Of a stretch of DNA of 16,736 bases, positions 5,752 through 11,812 are shown one piece after another. The stretch lies in the NCBI GenBank assembly GCA_017743585.1, contig JAGHYP010000024.1, forward strand, positions 1 through 16,736, in the 5' to 3' direction. The DNA is from Chloroflexota bacterium (lineage in GTDB: Bacteria > Chloroflexota > Anaerolineae > Aggregatilineales > UBA2796). A model generated the notes under the pieces. The model had not been told where the DNA came from. It saw only the letters and a program-made list of their open reading frames with translations, and made no database searches. The translations under genes and the position numbers were made by a program. Each line of letters begins with the position of its first letter. Positions within the stretch are counted from its first letter, which is position 1.

Positions 5752-6391
5752 GTCACTAACGCCTGAGCAGCGATGCGCTGCGCTTGAACATATTGCGGCC
5801 GAGGTGCGCGCTTGCACCAAGTGTCCATTGCACGCGGCAGGGCGCACGCGAGCCGTACCGGGCGACGGCGACTGCGCTGCTGAGGTCATGTTCATCGGCG
5901 AAGGGCCGGGCTTCCATGAAGATCAGCAAGGCTTGCCATTCGTCGGGCCATCCGGCAAGCTCTTGGACGAGCTGCTGAGCATGATCGGCATGCGGCGCTC
6001 GCAGGTCTTCATCACGAACGTGGTCAAGTGCCGCCCGCCTGAGAATCGCGATCCGTTGCCTGAAGAGATTGCGACTTGCACGCAAGCCTATCTTCACCGC
6101 CAGATCGCGCTGATCGCGCCCAAAGTGATCGTCACGCTCGGCCGCTTCAGCATGGCTTTGTTCTTCCCGAACGCCAAAATCTCGCAAATCCACGGGCGAG
6201 CGCGCTGGGAGAACGGGCGCGCTTACTTGCCACTCTATCATCCTGCCGCCGTCTTGCGCAATATGGAGACGCTCAAGCCGCAGATGGAAGCCGACTTCCG
6301 CAAAATTCCGCAGCTTTTGGCAGAATGGGCAAGCCGACAGAGCGCTTCAGCAGCCGCTGATGCCCCGCCTGAGCAGCTCACGTTGTTCTGA
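5744..6391 (+). CDS. Uracil-DNA glycosylase, family 4 (Fe-S, UDGa type)
   Basis: Removes uracil from DNA after cytosine deamination or dUMP misincorporation, starting base-excision repair. The 215-residue protein has motif A GEGPGFHEDQQGLPFVG (52-68), the variant found in thermophile-type UDGa, and motif B YHPAAVLRN (165-173). Four cysteines, 24, 27, 96 and 112, stand where the family ligates its 4Fe-4S cluster. GKLLDELLSMIG and NVVKCRPPENRDPLPEE are also typical. After residue about 193 comes a flexible Ala/Ser-rich linker that ends in PPEQLTLF; QLTLF fits the bacterial beta-clamp-binding pentapeptide (QLxLF). The ATG at 5744 lies 10 nt from AGGAG; an earlier ATG at 5737 opens only a four-codon frame. 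Apparent last gene of the receptor-queA-tsaB-rimI unit. Confidence 0.92.
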   Translation: MIESLTPEQRCAALEHIAAEVRACTKCPLHAAGRTRAVPGDGDCAAEVMFIGEGPGFHEDQQGLPFVGPSGKLLDELLSMIGMRRSQVFITNVVKCRPPENRDPLPEEIATCTQAYLHRQIALIAPKVIVTLGRFSMALFFPNAKISQIHGRARWENGRAYLPLYHPAAVLRNMETLKPQMEADFRKIPQLLAEWASRQSASAAADAPPEQLTLF

Positions 6392-6430
6392 GCGTCCTGA
6401 GTGCGAATAACGTTTGCAAGCGGCTAGGTT

Positions 6431-6453
6431 CGCTGAGATAGGCAGCCTCAGCG
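6431..6453 (+). terminator. Hairpin after the queA-tsaB-rimI-UDG unit
   Basis: CGCTGAG (6431-6437) pairs with CTCAGCG (6447-6453) around a 9-nt loop, 40 bp after the glycosylase stop and about 70 bp before the glycosyltransferase gene. No T-run follows, so terminator activity is a guess from position. Confidence 0.35.
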
Positions 6454-6504
6454 CAATTCAGAAGGTGATTCGTGTTGAAAAGCGCCGCGAGACACAAGCT
6501 AAGT

Positions 6505-6510
6505 TATATT
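6505..6510 (+). promoter_or_regulatory. -10-like box of the glycosyltransferase pair
   Basis: TATATT is a 5/6 match to the -10 box. No -35 stands at 16-18 bp; TTGAAA at 6475-6480 is 24 bp away, which is too far. A start about 7 nt downstream would leave a leader of only about 5 nt before the ATG at 6522, which has no Shine-Dalgarno, so the transcript may be near-leaderless. Confidence 0.35.
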
Positions 6511-6521
6511 CCGACGCGCCT

Positions 6522-7703
6522 ATGAAACTTTTGATCGTCGCTTCTTCGCTCGACCTACGGCAGCCCTTCAGCGCGACGCCCGCTTGGTGGCAGCTGCTCA
6601 AAGGCTTGTACGAGATCGGGGTGGACGTCCTCGCCACGACCTACCAAGGGCCGGCTATCGAGAGCTTGTGGTGGCGCGCGCTTCCCAATCCTGTCCGCGC
6701 CCAGGGCGATGCCTTTAAGCTGATCCGCGCTCTGCTCAGGCGCAGCTTGGGCAAGGAGAAGCCCGTTGAGACGGCGCGCAGCGGTGAGACGCGCGTCGAG
6801 CGCTTGCAGCGTGAGCTGGCACAGCGCATCATCATGCCGCGCTGGCGCGCCTTCATGGATCGCACGTTCAAAGCGCACCCCGATATTGACGCAGTCATCT
6901 TCCTGACCATCCCGCTCAATCACGTGGTCGGCTTGGCTACGCATGTGCAGAGCAAGTTCGGCAGGCCCGTGCTGTACTACGATGGCGACGTACCTGCCAG
7001 CTTGCCGCAATTCGCGGGCTTCTCCAGCGGCTTCAAGATGTACTACGGCGCCGACCTGAGCGAATACGCGGCGTTCATCTCCAACAGCTACGGCGGCGCG
7101 CAACTCCTGCGCGATCTCGGCGCGCGCCAGGCGCACGTGCTGTACTACGGCGCCGATCCTGACGTCTTCAAGCCTGTGAACGTGCCGAAAGACATCGATA
7201 TCTTCTTCTACGGTCACACGCGCGAGTATCGCGAAGAGTGGATTGAGGGCATGTTGAGCGCCGCTAGCCGCGCCATGCCTGAGGCGCGCTTTGCCGTGCG
7301 CGGCAAAGGGCTGGGCAGTTTAGGGCGCGCTCAGATGCTGCCGTATCTCTCGTTCAGCAAGCTGCGCGAGTACGCTTGCCGCGCCAAGATCAACTTGTGC
7401 ATCACGCGCAAGGCGCATGCATCGGTCTTTGCGTCGTCCAGCGCGCGCCCGTTTGAGCTGGCGAGCTTGGGCGCGTGCATCGTGGCGAATCCTTATCTAG
7501 GCGTTGAGACGTGGTTTGAGCCGGGTCGCGAGATCATCGTGGTGCAGAGCGCGGAAGAAGCCATTGAGCGCTATCGCTGGCTGCTGGCGAACGACTCAGC
7601 GCGGCAAGCCATCGGCGCAGCGGCGCGCCAACGGCTGCTGGCAGAGCATACCTTCCAGCAACGCGCGCGCGAGCTAGTGGAAATCGTGAAGCAGCACGTA
7701 TGA
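6522..7703 (+). CDS. GT-B fold glycosyltransferase (group 1/CgeB-like)
   Basis: A 393-residue cytoplasmic or membrane-associated glycosyltransferase with a two-Rossmann GT-B layout. The N-terminal half begins MKLLIVASSLDLRQPFSAT and includes VLYYDGDVPASLP (150-162) and FISNSYGGAQLLRDLGA (185-201). The C-terminal half starts after YYGADPDVFKP (208-218), a phrase typical of group 1 enzymes, with DIFFYGHTREYREEW (226-240). The nucleotide-sugar part is SSARPFELASLGACIVANPY (306-325), where Glu312 is the conserved donor-binding Glu, and a C-terminal helix (RLLAEHTFQQRARELV) closes the fold. The ATG at 6522 was preferred over a TTG at 6414 because the protein then starts at the first Rossmann strand. 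It overlaps the next gene by ATGA, so the two should act together. Donor and acceptor are unknown. Confidence 0.85.
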   Translation: MKLLIVASSLDLRQPFSATPAWWQLLKGLYEIGVDVLATTYQGPAIESLWWRALPNPVRAQGDAFKLIRALLRRSLGKEKPVETARSGETRVERLQRELAQRIIMPRWRAFMDRTFKAHPDIDAVIFLTIPLNHVVGLATHVQSKFGRPVLYYDGDVPASLPQFAGFSSGFKMYYGADLSEYAAFISNSYGGAQLLRDLGARQAHVLYYGADPDVFKPVNVPKDIDIFFYGHTREYREEWIEGMLSAASRAMPEARFAVRGKGLGSLGRAQMLPYLSFSKLREYACRAKINLCITRKAHASVFASSSARPFELASLGACIVANPYLGVETWFEPGREIIVVQSAEEAIERYRWLLANDSARQAIGAAARQRLLAEHTFQQRARELVEIVKQHV

Positions 7704-9361
7704 TCTCGGCGTGGCTGCTCGCGCTGCTCGGCTTGGGCAGCCAGTGGTTTTGGGCGCGGCTGTTGGTGCGCGGTGACCCCGTGCTCACAGGGCTCACAGC
7801 GCTCGGCTTAGGCGGCGGCGCGCTCACGCTGAGCATGCTGTGGCAAGCGCTGTTAGGCATGGCGATCGCGCTGCAGGTCGCGCTCGGCGTCTCTCTAGCG
7901 CTCGGCGCGCTCGGCGCGATCCTCTGGTGGCGCTCGCCGAGCGCTTTTGAACGCCACAGCGCGTCACGTCGCCTGCCTGCGCAGCGCGCCGCGATCGCCG
8001 TGCTGACCCTGACTGCCGTCTTGTGCCTATTCAATGCCGCGTATTGGTTCTACAATCGCGATGACGCGATTGCGATCTATGCGCGCTTCGGCAAACAGAT
8101 CGCGTTGAGCGGCGCGCTGCCTGCGCTTGAGGCAGAGTCGCTCTACGAAGCGTACCCGATGTTCATGCCACTGCTCTACGCCTTCGCGCATCAGCTCTCG
8201 GCGGACTTCAACGATAGCCTTGCCGCGTTTTTGGGCGCCTTGTTCAGCGTCGGCACGCTAGGCGTGGCTTACGCGCTAGGACGCGAGCTTTTCGACGCGC
8301 CAATTGGCTTGGGCGCGTCGCTGATCTTGGCGCTGGCGCCGCTCTTCACGGATTGGGCATCGGCAGGTTACACAGACCTGCCGTGCGGCTTCTTCTACGG
8401 CATGAGCGCGCTCTTCGCGGCGCGCTGGGCGCGCAGAGAGGCTTGGCAGGACGCGCTCTTGGCGGGCGTCATGGCGGGCTTGGCAGCTTGGATGAAGAAC
8501 AGCGGCTTGCTGCTGATCAGCGCGTTCGGATTGTACTTCGCGGATCGATTGCTGATCGCCAAAATGGATTGGCGCCGTGCGCTGATCGGCGCGGCAGCGA
8601 TCGGCGCCGGTCTCTTGGCAACTTGCGGCGCGTGGTATGTGCGCAATCTGCTCGCGATGGGCGCGCTTGTGCCGCCGACTGGCTGGACGTGGCTTGCGCA
8701 GCGCACGCTGAGCAACTTGCTGCCTTACGCAAACGAACCTGACTATCTGTTCGCAGGCTACGCGCTGACGCTCGGCGTGTGGTTCACAGCGGCGCGCGCC
8801 CTAGCGCGGCGGCATGCGCAATCGCGCTTGCTGATGGCGTTTTACCTGCCCTTTTTCGCAACCTGGTGGCTATTTTTCAGCTATGATAGGCGCTTTCTGC
8901 TGGCGCTGAGCGCGCCCGCGGCAGTCATGGCGGCTGAGGCGCTGCGCATCTGCCTTGCGCCGCTCTGGCGAAGCTTGCCGCAACCGTATCGCGCGCCCCT
9001 GATGCACATCGTCTTGCTGAGCAGCTTCTTCGCGCTCTACACAGCAGTAGACTACAAGGCGGAACTTTTGCGCGCGCCATTCTTGAGCGCTGAGGCGCGT
9101 TGGCGCGTCGTCTTCGGCGCGCGCTACGAGGTGGCGCAATTCTTGAAGACCCTGCCGCGCGACGCGCAGGTCTGGACGAGCGATCAGCTTCTGTTCTATC
9201 ACGCGGAAGGCGTGCGCGTGATCACAGGCGGCGCGCCGAGCGCACCACAACCGAGCGGCTATCTGGCCCTAGCGCCGCACGAGCAGTTGCCTGCGCAATT
9301 CGCGGCGCGGCAGCCGATTTATACCTACGCTGGCTGGCGCGTCTACAGCCTTGCGCCGTGA
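7700..9361 (+). CDS. Multi-pass membrane glycosyltransferase, GT39/GT83-like
   Basis: A 553-residue protein with many predicted membrane helices (roughly 2-20, 28-77, 95-117, 172-192, 203-217, 230-243, 252-277, 290-312 and several between 345 and 450) and a short soluble tail. The first extracytoplasmic loop carries YNRDDAIAIYARFGKQIA (118-135), whose acidic pair Asp121-Asp122 matches the metal or catalytic site of the PMT/ArnT superfamily; AYPMFMPLLYAF and SAGYTDLPCGFF (221-232) are further landmarks. Such enzymes use polyprenyl-phosphate sugars on the outer face of the membrane. The ATG overlaps the upstream stop as ATGA, so the GT-B enzyme may make or extend the sugar that this one transfers; this is inference. 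The acceptor, lipid or protein, cannot be told. It ends 20 bp from a convergent gene. Confidence 0.82.
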   Translation: MISAWLLALLGLGSQWFWARLLVRGDPVLTGLTALGLGGGALTLSMLWQALLGMAIALQVALGVSLALGALGAILWWRSPSAFERHSASRRLPAQRAAIAVLTLTAVLCLFNAAYWFYNRDDAIAIYARFGKQIALSGALPALEAESLYEAYPMFMPLLYAFAHQLSADFNDSLAAFLGALFSVGTLGVAYALGRELFDAPIGLGASLILALAPLFTDWASAGYTDLPCGFFYGMSALFAARWARREAWQDALLAGVMAGLAAWMKNSGLLLISAFGLYFADRLLIAKMDWRRALIGAAAIGAGLLATCGAWYVRNLLAMGALVPPTGWTWLAQRTLSNLLPYANEPDYLFAGYALTLGVWFTAARALARRHAQSRLLMAFYLPFFATWWLFFSYDRRFLLALSAPAAVMAAEALRICLAPLWRSLPQPYRAPLMHIVLLSSFFALYTAVDYKAELLRAPFLSAEARWRVVFGARYEVAQFLKTLPRDAQVWTSDQLLFYHAEGVRVITGGAPSAPQPSGYLALAPHEQLPAQFAARQPIYTYAGWRVYSLAP

Positions 9362-9381
9362 CGCGCCTGCCCCCGCTTGCC

Positions 9382-9702
9382 TTAGCCTTGATTGCGCGTC
9401 CGCTCGCGCCGTGTTTCTAGCTCGTACAGCTCATCCAGGCGCTTTTGGATGCTTTCAGCAGAGAAGCGCGCTGCGCTGACGTTGCGCGCTATGTCCACGA
9501 AGACCTGAATCAGCTCTGCTAAAACGAACATAGGCAGCACAACCAAGAAGACGATCATGACCTGGACGATGCAAAGCGGGAACTCAAATCTGCCAAGTGG
9601 CCCGCTTGCGTTGATGAGCGCAGCGATGACGCCGACGATCAACGCGCCATAGCCGAGCAGATTCAACAAGACTCTTAGCGTGCCTAACGTATGATAGTCC
9701 AT
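9382..9702 (-). CDS. Small two-helix membrane protein, unknown function
   Basis: A 106-residue protein with two hydrophobic segments, about 9-31 and 43-68, joined by a short loop (ASGPLGRFEFP), then a charged C-terminal helix (about 72-103: ARFSAESIQKRLDELYELE) that could be a coiled coil. The second segment contains an Asp/Glu-bearing end (LAELIQVFVDIA). The start is well supported: GAGGAGGTG at 9708-9716 (minus strand) lies 5 nt before the ATG. It follows the larger anchored protein by 30 bp and closes the yraN-miaA unit. Membrane protein with a DUF4282-like outline is one possible match, but I do not claim it. Confidence 0.75.
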   Translation of the reverse strand: MDYHTLGTLRVLLNLLGYGALIVGVIAALINASGPLGRFEFPLCIVQVMIVFLVVLPMFVLAELIQVFVDIARNVSAARFSAESIQKRLDELYELETRRERTRNQG

Positions 9703-9707
9703 CTCAG

Positions 9708-9716
9708 CACCTCCTC
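9708..9716 (-). promoter_or_regulatory. Strong Shine-Dalgarno of the two-helix protein
   Basis: On the minus strand GAGGAGGTG precedes the ATG at 9702 by 5 nt, a near-perfect complement to the 16S rRNA tail. It implies higher translation of this small gene than of its operon partners, which have weaker sites. Confidence 0.75.
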
Positions 9717-9732
9717 AAGCTGGTGAACTCAC

Positions 9733-10434
9733 TCAGCGGTTGACTGTGATCACCACATCATTCGAGCGGACTTCGCCGACCCAGACGCCTTGATCGCCGA
9801 AGATCGGGGTCGGCGTGAGCGGCGCGGGCGCGGGCAGCTGTCCGCGCGCGGCGTTGCGGTAGACGGCGATGATGCGATACTGCTGACCGCCCGTCACGCC
9901 GCTGGCAGCCAAGCGCCCAGGATCGATCTCGACGCGGACGTTGCATCGCGCGCGCGGCGGCAGCACGCGCAGCAAGTTTCGGTCGAAGGCTTGCGGCTGC
10001 GGCACTTGCGGACGTACCGTGAACGGCTCGCCCACCACGCGACCGTCCAGCGCTTGAATGGCGAAGACCAGTCCCGGCTCTTGCCCCGTGAAGCGAAAGC
10101 GGATGCTCGGCTCGTCGTAGAAGAGCGTCAGCGGCGCCAAGCTGTTGTTGACCAAGCGCACTTCCATCACCAGCGGTTCGTCGGCGGCGATGGTCGGCTT
10201 CGGGATGATCAGCTGGACGCCCAGCACAGATGGGTCAACTCGCGTCGCCAAGATGGACTGATTGTTGCCAGTGATGACCGGGCGCGAGAGTCCGTTACAA
10301 TCCAAACCGCTCTCAACGCCTGGGAAGTAGCGCGTGCCGATCAAAACGCCGATGAAGCCCAGCGCGAAGATGATGATCAGACGCCTAGTCGGATCTTCCC
10401 AGTTTTCGCGGAGCGATCTTCTGAAAAAGCCCAT
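9733..10434 (-). CDS. Membrane-anchored extracytoplasmic beta-domain protein, unknown function
   Basis: A 233-residue protein with a positively charged N-terminus, one membrane helix (about 19-34, RLIIIFALGFIGVLIGT) and an outside domain. The domain is beta-rich: LGVQLIIPKPTIAADEPLVM, VRLVNNSLAPLTLFYDEPSI (71-112 in all) and later FRFTGQEPGLVFAIQALDG resemble an Ig-like or DUF-type fold in which strands frame 'oral' loops. Cys46 and the Cys in PPRARCNVRVEI could pair. A Pro/Thr stretch (PAPAPLTPTPIF) precedes the last strands. It starts 3 bp after the miaA stop, and AGAGGAAG inside the end of miaA can serve as ribosome site, so the two are co-translated. I recognise no family. A long open frame on the other strand over the same DNA is a shadow. 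Confidence 0.78.
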   Translation of the reverse strand: MGFFRRSLRENWEDPTRRLIIIFALGFIGVLIGTRYFPGVESGLDCNGLSRPVITGNNQSILATRVDPSVLGVQLIIPKPTIAADEPLVMEVRLVNNSLAPLTLFYDEPSIRFRFTGQEPGLVFAIQALDGRVVGEPFTVRPQVPQPQAFDRNLLRVLPPRARCNVRVEIDPGRLAASGVTGGQQYRIIAVYRNAARGQLPAPAPLTPTPIFGDQGVWVGEVRSNDVVITVNR

Positions 10435-10437
10435 GTG

Positions 10438-11361
10438 CTATGCTTCCTCTCGCAGCCATTCGGCAATCCGCTCTAGCACTGCGGCAGTTTGATCGGCTGA
10501 GAACCATTGCGGCGCGCCGTGATGCCTGAACCATGTCTCTTGGCGGCGCACGAAGGCGCGCGTCTCGCGCTTGATGGCAGCGACCGCTTCGCCGAGGCTG
10601 CACTCGCCGCGCAGGTGCGCGCCCAACTGCGCATAGCCGAGCCCGCTCATGGCCGGCAGCCGCCAATCGTAGCCGCGCCGCTGCAGCGAGATGACTTCTG
10701 CCAGCAATCCGTCTTCCATCATGCGGTCAACGCGCGCGTCAAGGCGCGGGAAGAGCGTCTCGCGCGGCAACTGCAAGCCGATTTCCAGGACTCGGTAGGG
10801 CGGCGGCGACTTGCGGCGCTGTTGGCTGAACGGCTTGCCGCTGATCAGGCAGACTTCGAGGGCGCGGATCAGGCGGCGCGCGTTACGCGGGTCGATGCGC
10901 ACCGCTGACTCAGGATCGAGCTCCCGCAAGCGCTCGACGAGCGCCGCCGTGCCGTGCGCAGCCTGCAAAGCTTCCAGCTCGGCGCGCAAGGCGGGGTCAG
11001 GCGGCACCTCAGGCGCGCGCCAGCCCTCTAGCACGGCTGTCACGTACTGCCCTGTGCCGCCGACTAACAACGGCAGCTTGCCGCGCTTGAGGATATCGGC
11101 AATGGCTGCGTAGGCAAGCGCTTGATATTCGGCTAAAGTGAGCGGCTGATCAGGATCAGTGACGTCAATTAAGTGATGTGGCGCAGCAGCGCGCTCGGCA
11201 GGCGTCGGCTTGGCGGTGCCGATATCCATGTAGCGGTAGATTTGGCGGCTATCCGCGCTAACAATCTCGCCGTTGAAGCGCTGCGCGATCTGAATGGCGA
11301 GCGCCGTCTTGCCGACTCCTGTGGCGCCAATCAGCGCGATCAGCCTACCAGCTGAAGGCAT
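10438..11361 (-). CDS. miaA: tRNA dimethylallyltransferase MiaA
   Basis: Transfers dimethylallyl from DMAPP to N6 of A37 in tRNAs that read UNN codons (i6A, precursor of ms2i6A). The 307-residue protein has the P-loop GATGVGKT (12-19), SADSRQIYRYMDIGTAKPT (35-53) with the catalytic Asp37, HHLIDVTDPDQPLTLAEYQ, LLVGGTGQYVTAVLEG, the swinging-domain part with DPRNARRLIRALEV, and the C-terminal GYAQL and KRETRAFVRRQETWFR segments. The ATG at 11361 is chosen over a TTG at 11406: it puts the P-loop where the family has it. It overlaps the last 17 bp of yraN, so translation is coupled. Downstream, the membrane-anchored protein starts 3 bp after its stop. Confidence 0.95.
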   Translation of the reverse strand: MPSAGRLIALIGATGVGKTALAIQIAQRFNGEIVSADSRQIYRYMDIGTAKPTPAERAAAPHHLIDVTDPDQPLTLAEYQALAYAAIADILKRGKLPLLVGGTGQYVTAVLEGWRAPEVPPDPALRAELEALQAAHGTAALVERLRELDPESAVRIDPRNARRLIRALEVCLISGKPFSQQRRKSPPPYRVLEIGLQLPRETLFPRLDARVDRMMEDGLLAEVISLQRRGYDWRLPAMSGLGYAQLGAHLRGECSLGEAVAAIKRETRAFVRRQETWFRHHGAPQWFSADQTAAVLERIAEWLREEA

Positions 11362-11704
11362 CGCGCACGATCTCGACCGCGCCGCTGCGATAGTCAATTG
11401 CAGCAAGATCGAAGCGACAAGGGACGTCGCCGCAGTTGGCGTCGTGCAGGTAAGCGTTCGCCGCGCTGCGCAGGCGCATCAACTTGCGCGCTGAGATGCT
11501 CTCGGCGGCAGCTTCAATGCCTGCTGCACAGCCGCGCACCTCGATGAAGACCAAGTCGCCGTCGTGCTGCGCGATCAGGTCGATCTCGCCTTCGGGGCAG
11601 CGCCAGTTGCGCGCCACAATCTGATAGCCCGCGCGCCTCAGCACCTGCTCAGCGTGCGATTCGCCCCACGCGCCTTGCTTGCGGCGATTCCTTTTGGTGG
11701 ACAT
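11345..11704 (-). CDS. YraN family protein (UPF0102), endonuclease-like fold
   Basis: A 119-residue protein of the YraN/UPF0102 family, a small restriction-endonuclease-like fold whose cellular role is not settled. Signatures: GAWGESHAEQVLRRAGY (11-27), then ARNWRCPEGEIDLIAQ (31-46) with Glu40 and Asp42, and DLVFIEVR (50-57) with Glu55, which together give the E...D...E-x-K/R arrangement. The final residue is Arg57, as in many members. After that SARKLMRLRSAANAYL is the family's helix. The ATG at 11704 is preceded by AGGGTG; a GTG at 11743 falls inside a hairpin and would add a non-family N-terminus. It is the first gene of the yraN-miaA-membrane protein unit and overlaps miaA by 17 bp. Confidence 0.87.
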   Translation of the reverse strand: MSTKRNRRKQGAWGESHAEQVLRRAGYQIVARNWRCPEGEIDLIAQHDGDLVFIEVRGCAAGIEAAAESISARKLMRLRSAANAYLHDANCGDVPCRFDLAAIDYRSGAVEIVRDAFSW

Positions 11705-11729
11705 CGGCACCCTGCCCAAAATTGACGAC

Positions 11730-11763
11730 GCTCCATGCCACACTGCTCAGTGTAGCATGGAGC
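11730..11763 (-). repeat. 34-bp near-perfect inverted repeat in the yraN leader
   Basis: GCTCCATGC (11730-11738) pairs with GCATGGAGC (11755-11763), then one C/A mismatch, then ACACTG (11740-11745) with CAGTGT (11748-11753) around CT. It lies 50 bp after the regulator's stop and about 7 nt after the predicted yraN start site. It may terminate regulator transcripts (only a weak AATTTT follows on the minus strand), cap the yraN mRNA 5' end, or bind a protein. Confidence 0.6.
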
Positions 11764-11776
11764 TTCAGCTTTTGCA

Positions 11777-11804
11777 CTTATATCATGTCAAAGAGCGATA
11801 CCAA
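11777..11804 (-). promoter_or_regulatory. Extended -10 promoter of the yraN-miaA operon
   Basis: On the minus strand TTGGTA (11804-11799), a 16-bp spacer, then TGATATAAG with TATAAG (11782-11777) preceded by the TGn extension. Five of six -10 bases match. Initiation would be near 11770, just upstream of the 34-bp hairpin. The -35 box ends 9 bp from the regulator's stop codon. Confidence 0.5.
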
Positions 11805-11812
11805 CTACGCGG

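Noticed and set aside
6555..7217. Minus-strand open frame of 220 codons
   Set aside because: It is the shadow of the GT-B glycosyltransferase, whose own frame has conserved motifs throughout.
9790..10476. Long plus-strand open frame of 228 codons
   Set aside because: It lies opposite the membrane-anchored protein gene, has Arg/Ala-rich low-complexity translation and no ribosome site. The minus-strand frame has a clear membrane helix and operon position.
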